A DNA stretch of 64,000 nt from Hydrogenophaga pseudoflava (GCF_031020795.1 NZ_JAVHJP010000001.1:186001-250000); one strand, 5' to 3'; shown: positions 25,912 to 36,058, counted from the stretch's first letter. The notes: generated by a model from the sequence alone, not told the origin. Numbers and translations: made by a program.

Positions 25912-26862
25912 TCAGGCGTTCAACTGCTTTTCAAGGTCATGCAGCACCTGGTAACAGTTGAACACCTTGGCAACGCTGGAGTTGGGCTCGCGGCCTTCCT
26001 TGATCGCGGCGAAGAACTCGCGGTCCTGCAGCTCGATGCCGTTCATGGACACCGCCACCTTGCTCACGTCGATCTTTTCTTCCTTGCCGGTGAACAGGTC
26101 GTCGTAGCGCGCGATGTAGGTCGCGGTGTCGCCGATGTAGCGGAAGAAGGTGCCCAGCGGGCCGTCGTTGTTGAACGAGAGGCTCAGCGTGCAGATCGCG
26201 CCGTTGGCGGCCTTGAGCTGGATGCTCATGTCCATGGCGATGCCCAGGGTCGGGTGGATCGGGCCCTGGATGGCGTTGGCCTGCACGATGGGGCTGTTGC
26301 ACTGGTAGGCGAACAGGTCCACGGTGTGGGCGGCGTGATGCCACAGCAGGTGGTCGGTCCAGCTGCGCGGCTGGCCCAGCGCGTTGGTGTTGGTGCGGCG
26401 GAAGAAGTAGGTCTGCACATCCATCTGCTGGATGTTGAACTCGCCTGCCGTGATCTTCTGGTTCACGTACTGGTGGCTGGGGTTGAAGCGGCGGGTGTGG
26501 CCGCACATGGCCACCAGGCCGGTCTGCTTCTGCAGCGCCACCACGTCTTGCGCGCCCTTGAGACTGTCGGCCAGGGGAATCTCCACCTGCACGTGCTTGC
26601 CGGCCTTCAGGCAGGCGATGGTCTGCTCGGCGTGCATCTGCGTCGGCGTGCAGAGGATGACGGCGTCGACTTCCTTCATCGCCAGACTATCTTCGAGCTT
26701 GGTGGTGATGTGGCCGATGCCGTACTTGTCGGCGACTTCCTTGGTCTTCTCCAGATCGCGGCTGATCAGCGACACGACTTCGACACCGTCGATGTTCTTG
26801 ATGCCGTCCAAGTGCTTGACGCCGAAGGCGCCGGCACCGGCGAGTGCGACTTTGATGGTCAT
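25912..26862 (-). CDS. pmdC: 4-carboxy-2-hydroxymuconate-6-semialdehyde dehydrogenase
   Basis: A 316-aa Gfo/Idh/MocA-type NAD(P) dehydrogenase of the LigC/PmdC family. It oxidises the cyclic hemiacetal form of the protocatechuate ring-cleavage product to 2-pyrone-4,6-dicarboxylate. The Rossmann motif GAGAFG is at residues 8-13. QVEIPLADS is the family equivalent of the EKP region, and HHAAHTVDLF carries the probable catalytic His. It is the last pmd gene, 15 bases after pmdB, in the Comamonas order E-F-D-A-B-C. Confidence 0.93.
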   Translation of the reverse strand: MTIKVALAGAGAFGVKHLDGIKNIDGVEVVSLISRDLEKTKEVADKYGIGHITTKLEDSLAMKEVDAVILCTPTQMHAEQTIACLKAGKHVQVEIPLADSLKGAQDVVALQKQTGLVAMCGHTRRFNPSHQYVNQKITAGEFNIQQMDVQTYFFRRTNTNALGQPRSWTDHLLWHHAAHTVDLFAYQCNSPIVQANAIQGPIHPTLGIAMDMSIQLKAANGAICTLSLSFNNDGPLGTFFRYIGDTATYIARYDDLFTGKEEKIDVSKVAVSMNGIELQDREFFAAIKEGREPNSSVAKVFNCYQVLHDLEKQLNA

Positions 26863-26877
26863 GGTGGTTTCCTCGGG

Positions 26878-28202
<1,325 letters not shown>

Positions 28203-28203
28203 G

Positions 28204-29136
28204 TCAGACCTCCTCGGGCCAGTAGAGACGCATCGGGTTGTCGACCAGAAGTTTCTTCTGCAGCTCGGCGGTCGGCGCGATCTGCGGGATGAAGTCCACC
28301 AGCAGGCCGTCGTCGGGCATGTGGTCCTTCAGGTTGGGGTGCGGCCAGTCGGTGCCCCACAGCACGCGTTCGGGGAACTCCTCGACCACCTTGCGCGCGA
28401 AGGGCACCACGTCCTGGTAGGCGGCCTGTTCGCCGTTGAGCGCCTTGGGACCGGTGACCGACAGCCGCTCGGGGCAGCTGACCTTGCTCCAGACGTTGGG
28501 GTGCTCGCGCATGAACTTGAGGAACAGGTCGAACTCCGGCCCGTCGATGGGCTTGCTCACGTCGGGCCGCCCCATGTGGTCCACCACCACGGTGGTCGGC
28601 AGCGCGGTGAAGAAGTCCCACAGCTCGGGCAGGTCCACGGCCTCGAAGTAGATCACCACGTGCCAGCCCAGCTTGGCGATCCGACCGGCGATCTCCATCA
28701 GCTCGTCCTTGGGCGTGAAGTCGACCAGGCGCTTGACGAAGTTGAAGCGCACGCCGCGCACACCGGCGGCGTGCAGCTGCTGCAGCTCTTCGTCGGTCAC
28801 CGAGCGCTTGACCGTGGCCACGCCGCGCGCCTTGCCGCCGCTGGACAGGCAGGCGTCCACCATGGCGCGGTTGTCGGCACCGTGGCAGGTGGCCTGCACC
28901 ACCACGTTGCGGGCAAAGCCCAGGTGGTCGCGCAGCGCGTACAGCTCGTGCTTGCTGGCGTCGCAGGGTGTGTACTTGCGCTCAGGCGCGTAGGGGAATT
29001 CGGCGCCCGGACCAAACACATGGCAGTGCGCGTCCACGGCACCGGCGGGCAGCTGGAACTTTGGCTTGGACGGGCCGGTGTACCAGTCGAGCCAGCCAGC
29101 GGTTTTGGTGAAGTCACCTGACGTTGTTTTGCTCAT
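28204..29136 (-). CDS. pmdD: 2-pyrone-4,6-dicarboxylate hydrolase
   Basis: A 310-aa LigI-type amidohydrolase that opens the lactone ring of 2-pyrone-4,6-dicarboxylate to 4-oxalomesaconate. The family motif VDAHCHVFGPG (residues about 34-44) replaces the common metal-binding DxHxH context, and WGTDWPHPN supplies the catalytic Asp near 254. LigI enzymes work without a metal, and nothing here contradicts that. It starts 9 bases after the aldolase stop and is followed tightly by pmdA. Confidence 0.93.
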   Translation of the reverse strand: MSKTTSGDFTKTAGWLDWYTGPSKPKFQLPAGAVDAHCHVFGPGAEFPYAPERKYTPCDASKHELYALRDHLGFARNVVVQATCHGADNRAMVDACLSSGGKARGVATVKRSVTDEELQQLHAAGVRGVRFNFVKRLVDFTPKDELMEIAGRIAKLGWHVVIYFEAVDLPELWDFFTALPTTVVVDHMGRPDVSKPIDGPEFDLFLKFMREHPNVWSKVSCPERLSVTGPKALNGEQAAYQDVVPFARKVVEEFPERVLWGTDWPHPNLKDHMPDDGLLVDFIPQIAPTAELQKKLLVDNPMRLYWPEEV

Positions 29137-29145
29137 GCCGTCTCC

Positions 29146-29829
29146 TCAATCGATATAACGCAGGCCCTTGGCGGCCAGCGGTTCGCGCATCTTGTACATG
29201 TCCAGGCCCAGGATGCCCGAGGCCAGCTTGGCGCGCTTCTCGCCTTCGAAGCTCTCGCGCTTCTGCGCGGCGGCCAGGGTTTCCACCGCGCGCGCGGCGG
29301 GCACGCAGACCACGCCGTCGTCGTCGGCCACGATCACGTCGCCCGGCGTCACCAGCATGCCGGCGCAGACCACGGGGATGTTCACCGAGCCCAGGGTTTC
29401 CTTGATGCAGCCCTTGCTGGAGATGCACTTGCTCCAGACCGGGAAGTTCATTTCGTTGAGCGTCTTCACGTCGCGCACGCCGGCGTCGATGATCAGCGCG
29501 CGGGCGCCACGGGCCTGGAAGCTGGTGGCCAGCAGGTCGCCGAAGTAGCCGTCGGTGCACTCGGCGGTGATGGCCGCGACCACGATGTCGCCCAGCTGGA
29601 TCTGCTCCGCAGCCACGTGCAGCATCCAGTTGTCACCGGGGTGCAGCAGCACCGTCACCGCGGTGCCGCTGACCTGCACACCGGTCTGGATGGGACGCAT
29701 GTAGGGCTTGAGCAGGCCGACGCGGCCCATGGCTTCGTGGACGGTGGCCGAGCCCAGCGCGGCCAGGCCGTCGGCGGCCGCGCGGTCGGCGCGGGTGATG
29801 TTGCGGTAGACAACGCCCAGTTCGTACAT
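29146..29829 (-). CDS. pmdF: 4-carboxy-4-hydroxy-2-oxoadipate aldolase
   Basis: A 227-aa class II pyruvate aldolase of the HMG/CHA family (RraA fold). It splits 4-carboxy-4-hydroxy-2-oxoadipate to pyruvate and oxaloacetate, the last step of the 4,5-cleavage route. The metal and substrate loop [17 protein letters not shown] is followed by IIDAGVRD with the conserved Arg-Asp. The family segment [18 protein letters not shown] is intact. The ATG at 29829 follows GAGGAGAAA. It lies between pmdE (27-base gap) and pmdD (9-base gap). Confidence 0.93.
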   Translation of the reverse strand: MYELGVVYRNITRADRAAADGLAALGSATVHEAMGRVGLLKPYMRPIQTGVQVSGTAVTVLLHPGDNWMLHVAAEQIQLGDIVVAAITAECTDGYFGDLLATSFQARGARALIIDAGVRDVKTLNEMNFPVWSKCISSKGCIKETLGSVNIPVVCAGMLVTPGDVIVADDDGVVCVPAARAVETLAAAQKRESFEGEKRAKLASGILGLDMYKMREPLAAKGLRYID

Positions 29830-29856
29830 GTTTTTCTCCTCGGGTCTGTGAATGGT

Positions 29857-30903
29857 TTATTTGCCAGCCGCTTTGAGGCGGGCATCCAGGCGCGGGAACA
29901 CGCGGCGCGCGTTGCCTTCGTAGACCTGGTAGCGCTGCTCGTCGCTGAGGTTGCCGGTGGCCTGCACATAGCGCTTGGTGTCGTCGTAGTAGTTGCCGGT
30001 CTCGGGGTCGATGCCGCGCACGGCGCCGATCATTTCGGAGGCGAACAGGATGTTGCCGACCGGGATCACCTTGGTCAGCAGGTCGATGCCCGGCTGGTGG
30101 TAGACGCAGGTGTCGAAGAACACGTTGTTCAGCAGGTGGTCTTTCAGCAGGGGCTTCTTCATCTCCTGCGCCAGTCCGCGGAAGCGGCCCCAGTGGTAGG
30201 GCACCGCGCCGCCGCCGTGCGGAACGATGAACTTGAGCGTGGGAAAGTCCTTGAACAGGTCGCCCTGGATCAGCTGCATGAAGGCCGTGGTGTCGGCGTT
30301 CAGGTAGTGCGCGCCGGTGGTGTGGAAGCAGGCGTTGCAGGAGGTCGAGACGTGGATCATCGCGGGGATGTCGTACTCGACCATCTTTTCGTAGATGGGG
30401 TACCAGGACTTGTCGGTCAGCGGCGGGCTGGTCCAGTGGCCGCCCGACGGGTCGGGGTTCAGGTTCAGGCCCACGTTGCCGTATTCCTTGACGCACTTCT
30501 CCAGCTCGGGGATGCAGGTGGCCGGGTCCACGCCGGGCGACTGCGGCAGCATGGCGGCCGGCACGAAGTGGTCGGGGAAGAGCTGCGAGACGCGGTAGCA
30601 GAGTTCGTTGCAGATCGCGGCCCAGGTGGACGACACGTTGAAGTCGCCGATGTGGTGGGCCATGAAGCTGGCGCGCGGGCTGAAGATGGTGATGTCCGAG
30701 CCGCGCTCTTTCATCAGCCTGAGCTGGTTGGTTTCGATGGACTCGCGCAGCTCGTCGTCGCTGATCTTGAGGTCGGCGACCTTCGGCATCGCGGCCGGGT
30801 CCTTGATGCCGGCGATCTGCTGGTTGCGCCAGTTCTCCAGCGCCTTGGGCGCCGTGGTGTAGTGGCCGTGGCAATCGATGATGAGGGGCTTCTGCAGGCT
30901 CAT
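29857..30903 (-). CDS. pmdE: 4-oxalomesaconate hydratase
   Basis: A 348-aa LigJ-type amidohydrolase-superfamily hydratase that adds water to 4-oxalomesaconate. The metal motif DCHGHYTT has Asp10, His12 and His14. Further markers are NPDPSGGHWTSPPLTD, HVSTSCNACFHTTGAHYL and FIVPHGGGAVPYHWGRF. The ATG at 30903 is preceded by AGGAGA; the upstream in-frame start would add 12 residues. It is the first gene of the minus-strand pmd operon, behind the promoter at 30938-30966. No tautomerase (pmdU) or MFS permease (pmdK) precedes it, unlike Comamonas pmdUKEFDABC. Confidence 0.93.
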   Translation of the reverse strand: MSLQKPLIIDCHGHYTTAPKALENWRNQQIAGIKDPAAMPKVADLKISDDELRESIETNQLRLMKERGSDITIFSPRASFMAHHIGDFNVSSTWAAICNELCYRVSQLFPDHFVPAAMLPQSPGVDPATCIPELEKCVKEYGNVGLNLNPDPSGGHWTSPPLTDKSWYPIYEKMVEYDIPAMIHVSTSCNACFHTTGAHYLNADTTAFMQLIQGDLFKDFPTLKFIVPHGGGAVPYHWGRFRGLAQEMKKPLLKDHLLNNVFFDTCVYHQPGIDLLTKVIPVGNILFASEMIGAVRGIDPETGNYYDDTKRYVQATGNLSDEQRYQVYEGNARRVFPRLDARLKAAGK

Positions 30904-30937
30904 GCGCGGGTCTCCTGGGTGCTTTCGGTGGTTGCGC

Positions 30938-30966
30938 ATTCTGGTTCCGCCCTAAAGCCATCACAA
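30938..30966 (-). promoter_or_regulatory. Candidate pmd operon promoter
   Basis: On the minus strand TTGTGA (30961-30966) and CAGAAT (30938-30943) are 17 bases apart, each matching 4 of 6 consensus bases. They lie 35-63 bases before the pmdE ATG. The 25-base LysR-type site at 30970-30994 sits directly upstream of the -35 element, the classical place for LysR activation. Confidence 0.55.
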
Positions 30967-30969
30967 GCG

Positions 30970-30994
30970 ACATAACCCTCTACCAGATATCGCA
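30970..30994. promoter_or_regulatory. LysR-type operator, copy at pmd promoter
   Basis: Pattern ACATAACCC-N7-GATATCGCA. A second copy with the same spacing, ACATAACCC-N7-GTTATCGCA, is at 32127-32151 before the LysR gene. Seventeen of the eighteen arm bases agree and the central seven differ. The conserved arms contain the imperfect dyad ATAAC...(G)TTAT. Confidence 0.7.
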
Positions 30995-31026
30995 AAAAAT
31001 CATGAGGACACCCTCTCATGCCGGGA

Positions 31027-31083
31027 TGCGATAGCTGCCAGATGCCGGGGCGACTGACACGCGCCCCGTCCCGCTGCTAGATT
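31027..31083 (+). promoter_or_regulatory. Candidate promoter and half-operator of Bug gene
   Basis: CTGACA (31054-31059) and TAGATT (31078-31083) are 18 bases apart, about 29 bases before the Bug ATG. Upstream, TGCGATAGCTG (31027-31037) matches 10 of 11 bases of the reverse complement of the pmd operator start (TGCGATATCTG). The same LysR protein may therefore control the receptor gene and pmd from both sides of this 208-base divergent region. Confidence 0.45.
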
Positions 31084-31111
31084 GGTTTCACAACATTCCC
31101 AGGAGACAAGC

Positions 31112-32113
31112 ATGCACCGCACCCTGCCCCGCCGCCGGCTGTTCGGCCAGTGGATCTCCCTCGCCACCCTCGGCCTGCTGGCTGCCCTGCCCGGGGCCGC
31201 CCTGGCCCAGGCCTATCCCAGCCGCCCGATCCGGCTGGTGGTGCCCTTCACACCCGGGGGCAGCACCGACATCCTGGCGCGAGCGATCGGTCTGGAGCTG
31301 GGCAAGGCCTGGAACGCGTCGGTGGTGGTGGAGAACGTGCCCGGCGCGGGTGGTGCCATCGGCGCCGACAAGGTGGCCAAGGCCGCACCGGACGGGTACA
31401 CCCTGCTCATGGGCCACATCGGCACGCTGGCCGTGAACCCCAGCCTCTATCCGAAGCTGCCCTACAGCCCGCTCAAGGACTTTGCACCCGTGGCCTGGGT
31501 GGCCAACGTGCCCAATGTGCTGGTGCTGCACCCCTCGACCAAGGCGGCGAACATGAAGGAGTTCGTCGCCTACGCGAAGTCCAACCCCGGCCGGCTGAAC
31601 TACGGCTCGGGCGGCAACGGCAGCGCCGCCAACCTGGCCACCGAGTACCTGAAGATGCGCACCGGCGTCTCGCTGGTGCACATCCCCTACCGCGGCACGG
31701 CGCCCGCGGTGAACGACCTGGTGGCCGGCCAGACGCAGGTGCTGTTCACCGGCGTGCCGGCCGTGATCGCGCAGATTCGCAGCGGACAGCTCAAGGCGCT
31801 GGCCGTGTCGGGCAAGGCGCGTGTCGAGGCCCTGCCCGAGGTGCCCACGGTGAACGAGGCCCTGGACCTCAAGGACTTCGAGGCCGACCAGTGGTACGGC
31901 GTGGTCGCGCCCGCCGGCACACCGGCCGACATCGTGGCCCGGCTCAACCAGGCCATCAATGCCTCATTGAACTCGGCCGAACTGAAGAAGCGCCTGGGCG
32001 CCGAGGGCGCGGTGGCCAACCCGACGACGCCCGAGGCCTTCGGCAAGTACATCGCGTCGGAAATCGAGCGCTGGAAGCCGGTGATCAGCTCTGGCCGCGT
32101 GAAGGTGGACTGA
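31112..32113 (+). CDS. Bug-family (TctC) periplasmic solute receptor, pmd-linked
   Basis: A 333-aa exported receptor. The signal peptide ends AALAQAYPSRPIR and is followed by the Bug blocks IRLVVPFTPGGSTDILARAI and VVENVPGAGGAIGADKVAKA. It is divergent from pmdE and followed by the LysR gene, with operator-like sites on both sides. The likely ligand is protocatechuate or a related aromatic acid, taking the place of the missing pmdK permease. The ATG at 31112 follows AGGAGA. Confidence 0.9.
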   Translation: MHRTLPRRRLFGQWISLATLGLLAALPGAALAQAYPSRPIRLVVPFTPGGSTDILARAIGLELGKAWNASVVVENVPGAGGAIGADKVAKAAPDGYTLLMGHIGTLAVNPSLYPKLPYSPLKDFAPVAWVANVPNVLVLHPSTKAANMKEFVAYAKSNPGRLNYGSGGNGSAANLATEYLKMRTGVSLVHIPYRGTAPAVNDLVAGQTQVLFTGVPAVIAQIRSGQLKALAVSGKARVEALPEVPTVNEALDLKDFEADQWYGVVAPAGTPADIVARLNQAINASLNSAELKKRLGAEGAVANPTTPEAFGKYIASEIERWKPVISSGRVKVD

Positions 32114-32126
32114 TCCCTTCGTCCAC

Positions 32127-32151
32127 ACATAACCCGGCGCCGGTTATCGCA
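32127..32151. promoter_or_regulatory. LysR-type operator, copy before LysR gene
   Basis: ACATAACCC-N7-GTTATCGCA lies 36-60 bases before the LysR start. Its core ATAACCCGGCGCCGGTTAT is almost a perfect dyad (arms ATAACC and GGTTAT). It matches the copy at 30970-30994 and suggests autoregulation. A weak -10 box (AATAAT, 32158-32163) follows. Confidence 0.65.
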
Positions 32152-32186
32152 GAGTGGAATAATCAGGTCCTCACCGCGGGACCTGT

Positions 32187-33089
32187 ATGGACCTCAAACA
32201 ACTCGAATACTTCGTGCGCGTGGCCGAACTGGGCAGCTTCACCCGGGCCGCCCTGGCGCTGGACGTGGCGCAGCCCGCCCTCTCGCGCCAGGTGCGCCTG
32301 CTGGAAGTGGAGCTGCGGCAGAACCTGCTGATCCGCAACGGCCGCGGCGCCACCCCCACCGACGCGGGCAAACTGCTGCTGGAGCACGGCCGCGGCATCC
32401 TCCACCAGGTGGAGCGCGCGCGCGAAGAGCTGGGCCGGGTGCGCGGCGCGCTCGCGGGGCGCGTGGCCATCGGCCTGCCGCCCAGCCTGGCGCGCGTGAT
32501 GACGGTGCCGCTGACACGCGCCTTCCGGGCGCAACTGCCCGAGGCCAGCCTCTCGATCAGCGAAGGCCTCTCGGCCACCATGCAGGAGTGGCTGCACACC
32601 GGCCGGCTGGACATCGCCGTGCTCTACAACGCCACGCCGGCGCCGGACATCGAGATCACGCCGCTGATGGAGGAAGAGCTGCTGCTGGTGCAGCCGCGCC
32701 CGCCCGGCCTGGCCGAAGAGCCACCGCCCCCGCCGGTGCCGCTGGCCGAGGTGGCGGCGCTGCCGCTGGTGATCCCGAGCCGCCCCAACGCGCTGCGCAT
32801 GCATGTGGAAGCCGAGATGGCCGCCATCGGGCTGCGACCCACCGTGGCGCTGGAGATCGACGGGGTCTCGGCCATCCTCGACCTGGTGGCCGACGGCGCG
32901 GGCGCGGCCCTGCTCTCGCGCCAGGCGGTGGTGTCGTCGATCCGGCCCTCGGCCTACCGCATGCGCCCGATCGAGCCGCGGCTGCGCACGCGCGTCAGCC
33001 TGGCCACCAGCTCGCAGCGCCCGGCCACGCTGACCCAGCGCGCGGCCCTGGACCTGATTGGCCAGGTCCGCACCGCGCTGGGCCTCTGA
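32187..33089 (+). CDS. LysR-family regulator, probable pmd regulator
   Basis: A 300-aa LysR-type regulator with the typical start MDLKQLEYFVRVAELGSFTR, helix-turn-helix residues about 16-37 (FTRAALALDVAQPALSRQVR) and an effector domain from about 90. The start is of the Nac/CbbR-like type. It carries a proline run (EEPPPPPVPL, near 180) in the hinge of the effector domain. The pair of matching sites at its own promoter and at the pmd promoter makes it the best candidate regulator of the pmd operon. Confidence 0.9.
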   Translation: MDLKQLEYFVRVAELGSFTRAALALDVAQPALSRQVRLLEVELRQNLLIRNGRGATPTDAGKLLLEHGRGILHQVERAREELGRVRGALAGRVAIGLPPSLARVMTVPLTRAFRAQLPEASLSISEGLSATMQEWLHTGRLDIAVLYNATPAPDIEITPLMEEELLLVQPRPPGLAEEPPPPPVPLAEVAALPLVIPSRPNALRMHVEAEMAAIGLRPTVALEIDGVSAILDLVADGAGAALLSRQAVVSSIRPSAYRMRPIEPRLRTRVSLATSSQRPATLTQRAALDLIGQVRTALGL

Positions 33090-33098
33090 ACGCGCCGT

Positions 33099-34055
33099 TC
33101 AGCCCAGCCAGCCGGCACTGTGGCGCAGCAGCCAGAGCAGGCCGCTGAGCGTGAAGAACGAGGCCATGGTGGTCACCAGCAGCGCCGCCGAGGCCAGCCC
33201 CTCGTGGCCGTGCCGCTGCGCCAGGATGGTGTAGATGCCCATCATCGGCATCGCCCCGGTCAGCAGCAGTGCCACCTTCAGCGGCGGATCACCGATCGGC
33301 ACCAGCCAGGTCATCACCGCCAGCAGGCACAGCGGGTGCAGCACCAGCTTGCCGACGCCGATCTGCGCCACCGCCGTGCGCAGGCCCTGCAACTTCAGGC
33401 CCACCAGGCTGCCGCCGATCACGAACAGCGAGAGCGCGCTGCTGGCCTGCGCGAACAGCGTGACGGTGCGCGAGACGGGCGATGGCATCGGAATGCCCAG
33501 CGCCGACACCAGGAACCCACCGACGATGGCGATGATGAGCGGGTTGCGCACCAGCCCCTGCAGCGTCTGCAGCACCACCTGACGCCAGTGGCCGGCCTCG
33601 TGCCTCTCCATGTCGGCCAGCGCCAGCAGGACCGGGATGACCAGCAGGTTCTCCACCACCATGTTCAGCGCCAGCGCCACGCCGGCCACCGGCGCGCCCA
33701 GCGTGAGCAGCAGCACCGGGTAGCCCACATAGCCGCTGTTGGGGCAGGCCATGCCCATGGCCAGGATGGCCGAGCGGGCCATGCCTTCGCTCCCGAGCTT
33801 GCGGTACCAGAGCACGGCGGCCGACAGCAGCAGCAGGCTGCCCAGCGCATAGGCCAGCAGGTAGGGGCCGTTGAAGATCTCGCCCACGCTGCGCTGCGAC
33901 AGCGCGTTGAACAGCAGTGCGGGCAGCGCGAGGTTGATGACGAACTTGCCGAACACGCGCATGTCGGCGCGGTCGAACAGGCCGTGGCGGGTGGCCAGGT
34001 AGCCCAGCGCGATGCAGAGGTAGATCGGGCCGGTGATGGCCAGGATGTCGAGCAT
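33099..34055 (-). CDS. AEC-family (auxin efflux carrier-like) permease
   Basis: A 318-aa inner-membrane carrier with about ten hydrophobic segments in two halves. Family signs are the N-terminal LDILAITGPIYLCIALGYL, the early LALPALLFNALSQRSV, the AILAMGMACPNSGYVGYPVL motif after the first half, and GAMPMMGIYTILAQRHG near the end. AEC carriers export or exchange organic acids such as malonate or malate, or auxin-like compounds. It is the last gene of a minus-strand group after the 6PGDH-like gene, separated from it by a dispersed repeat. The substrate is unknown. Confidence 0.85.
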   Translation of the reverse strand: MLDILAITGPIYLCIALGYLATRHGLFDRADMRVFGKFVINLALPALLFNALSQRSVGEIFNGPYLLAYALGSLLLLSAAVLWYRKLGSEGMARSAILAMGMACPNSGYVGYPVLLLTLGAPVAGVALALNMVVENLLVIPVLLALADMERHEAGHWRQVVLQTLQGLVRNPLIIAIVGGFLVSALGIPMPSPVSRTVTLFAQASSALSLFVIGGSLVGLKLQGLRTAVAQIGVGKLVLHPLCLLAVMTWLVPIGDPPLKVALLLTGAMPMMGIYTILAQRHGHEGLASAALLVTTMASFFTLSGLLWLLRHSAGWLG

Positions 34056-34075
34056 GTGAGGTCAGGCAGGTTTCC

Positions 34076-34149
34076 AGCGCCGGGCCGCCCCAAGCGGAAA
34101 CCGCGCCCCCTTGGGGGGCAGCGACCCGCGCAGCGGCGGAGCGTGGGGG
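34076..34149 (-). repeat. Dispersed GC-rich intergenic repeat, copy 2
   Basis: On the plus strand it reads GCGCCGGGCCGCCCCAAGC...CCCCCTTGGGGGGCAGCGACC...GCGTGGGGG, the inverse of copy 1. On the minus strand it has the same orientation as copy 1 relative to its flanking genes. It fills the gap between the AEC permease and the 6PGDH-like gene. Confidence 0.85.
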
Positions 34150-34153
34150 TCAG

Positions 34154-35059
34154 TCAATCATCGTTCGCGGCAGGGCGGGCGGCGAGCAATTGGTCGGCGT
34201 AGTCTTTCCACGGCGGGTTCGGGCCGAGCCCCGCGAAGTGGCCGGCGCGCGCCTGCGCCGCCATCCAGTCGTGCTTCTGCGCAATGGCCGAGGCCATGAA
34301 GGGTTCGAAGCCGGCCTCGCGCACGGTGTTGGCCACCTCGCGCATTTCTTCGGCGCGTCGCTTGCCGTGCTGCGCGACGCGGCTGAAGAAGTAGGCGCCC
34401 TGCTTCGTCCAGTCGATGCCGGGAAAGGTTTCCTGCAGCGTGGCGATCATCGCGTCCTCGACGCCGTAGTGGCGCGCGGTGGCGTAACTCTCGATCACCA
34501 GCGCCTCCAGCCCCTTGATCATCACGCTGCGGCACATCTTGGTGGCCGAGGCGATGCCCAGCTGTTCGCTCGCGACCTTGCAGTCCATGCCCAGCGCCGC
34601 CAGCAGCGGCTGCAGGCGCGCGGCGTGCGCACCGCCCAGCAGCATGGGCACGCGGATGCCGTAGGGTGGCACCGAGGTCATGACGCCCGCCTCGACGTAG
34701 TGCGCGCCGGCCGCGTCGATCAGCGCCGCGGCCTTCTGCTTGGTGCCCGGCGAGGCGGAATTCAGGTCGAGGAACACGCTGCCCGGCCGGATGTGCGGCG
34801 CCACCGCCTCGGCCACCGCCAGCGTGTTGCTCGCGGTCACGGCCGAGATCACCAGCGTGGCCTGGGCGCAGAGCGCGGCGGCGCTGTCGCAGGCCACGAC
34901 GCCGGCCGCCGCGGCGTGGGCCAGCGGCTCCTCGCGCAGGGCCGGGTCGGCGAACTTCAGGTCCCAGGCGCCGGTCCACACCGAAGCGGGCTTGAGCCCC
35001 GCCGTGAAGATGCGGCCCACCTCGCCGTAACCGATCAGGCCGATGCACACGTCACTCAT
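34154..35059 (-). CDS. 6-phosphogluconate dehydrogenase-like NAD(P) oxidoreductase (DUF1932 type)
   Basis: A 301-aa dehydrogenase. The N-terminal Rossmann fold has GLIGYGEVGRIF (residues 7-18), and the beta-hydroxyacid dehydrogenase-like middle has DLNSASPGTKQKAA. The helical C-terminal half, from ASATKMCRSVMIKGLEALV near 170, matches DUF1932, with Lys near 174 as a possible catalytic residue. It probably oxidises a 3-hydroxy acid or a related compound. The gene starts 12 bases after the Bug receptor stop, so the two are co-transcribed. Confidence 0.83.
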   Translation of the reverse strand: MSDVCIGLIGYGEVGRIFTAGLKPASVWTGAWDLKFADPALREEPLAHAAAAGVVACDSAAALCAQATLVISAVTASNTLAVAEAVAPHIRPGSVFLDLNSASPGTKQKAAALIDAAGAHYVEAGVMTSVPPYGIRVPMLLGGAHAARLQPLLAALGMDCKVASEQLGIASATKMCRSVMIKGLEALVIESYATARHYGVEDAMIATLQETFPGIDWTKQGAYFFSRVAQHGKRRAEEMREVANTVREAGFEPFMASAIAQKHDWMAAQARAGHFAGLGPNPPWKDYADQLLAARPAANDD

Positions 35060-35071
35060 GCCGCCTCCTCT

Positions 35072-36058
35072 TCACTGTTTGGGGATGCCGGCTTTTTCGA
35101 TCACAGCGCCCCAGCGCTTGATGTCCGACGCGAGCAGCTGCGCCGCCTCGTCGGGCGTGCTGGGATCGGCGTCGATGTTCAGGTCGGCCAGCTTCTTCTT
35201 CACCTCCGGCTTGGCCAGCGCGGCCACGATGTCCTTGTGCAGGCGGTCGATCACCGGCCGCGGCGTCTTGCCCGGCACGGCCAGTGCGTTCCAGGACGAG
35301 GCCTGGAAGTCCTTCACGCCCTGCTCCACCGCGGTGGGCACCTCGGGCAGGAGGCCCGAACGCTTCTTGCCAGTGACGGCCAGGGCGCGGAAGGCCCCGG
35401 CCTTGATCTGCGTCAGCGTGGGCCCGAGGATCTCCACGCCCACGTCGACCTGCTTGCCGCGCAGCGCGCCGACCAGCTCGGGCGTGGCCTTGAACGGCAC
35501 GACCTGCGCGTCGATGCCGGCGCTGGATTTGAACAGCTCGGCCGCCAGGTTCTGCGTGCTGCCGATGTTGATGCTGCCGATGTTGAGCCTGTTGGGATTG
35601 GCCTTGGCGAACGCGACCAGTTCGCCCAGGGACTTGAACGGCGACTCGGCCGGCACCACCACCACCAGGTCGAAGGTGCCCAGGGTCGAAACGGGCGCCA
35701 GGTCCTTCAGCGTGTCGTAGGGCAGGCTCTTGAACAGGCTGGCCGTGACGGCGGTGCCGTTGGACATCAGGAACATCGTGTGGCCATCGGGCTCGGCGCG
35801 CGCCACGGTCTCGGCCGCCACCACGCCACCCGCGCCGGGACGGTTCTCGATGGTGACCGGCTGGCCCAGCGAGGCGCTCAGTTCGGCCCCCACGATGCGC
35901 GCCGTGAGGTCGCCCGCGCCGCCGGCCGCGAACGGCACCACGATGCGCAGCGCTTTGGACGGAAAGGCCTGGGCGGCGGCCGGGCCGACAAAAGCCAGCG
36001 CGGCCAGTCCCAGGCCGGAAGCCAGCAGCGCGCGACGAAGGGAAGCGGTCGAAGTCAT
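35072..36058 (-). CDS. Bug-family (TctC) periplasmic solute receptor
   Basis: A 328-aa exported receptor. The signal peptide ends VGPAAAQAFPSKALR; the Bug blocks IVVPFAAGGAGDLTARIV and ENRPGAGGVVAAETVARA follow. The ATG at 36058 is preceded by AAGGAGACC; the longer frame upstream runs into the terminator at 36108-36144 and is not used. It probably heads a three-gene unit with the DUF1932 dehydrogenase and the AEC permease. A role for the AEC protein as its membrane partner is not established, since Bug receptors normally use TctAB. Confidence 0.9.
   Translation of the reverse strand: MTSTASLRRALLASGLGLAALAFVGPAAAQAFPSKALRIVVPFAAGGAGDLTARIVGAELSASLGQPVTIENRPGAGGVVAAETVARAEPDGHTMFLMSNGTAVTASLFKSLPYDTLKDLAPVSTLGTFDLVVVVPAESPFKSLGELVAFAKANPNRLNIGSINIGSTQNLAAELFKSSAGIDAQVVPFKATPELVGALRGKQVDVGVEILGPTLTQIKAGAFRALAVTGKKRSGLLPEVPTAVEQGVKDFQASSWNALAVPGKTPRPVIDRLHKDIVAALAKPEVKKKLADLNIDADPSTPDEAAQLLASDIKRWGAVIEKAGIPKQ

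Noticed and set aside
32164..32186. Hairpin GGTCC...GGACC just before the LysR ATG
   Set aside because: Short 5-bp stem, probably chance in GC-rich DNA; no regulatory call made.
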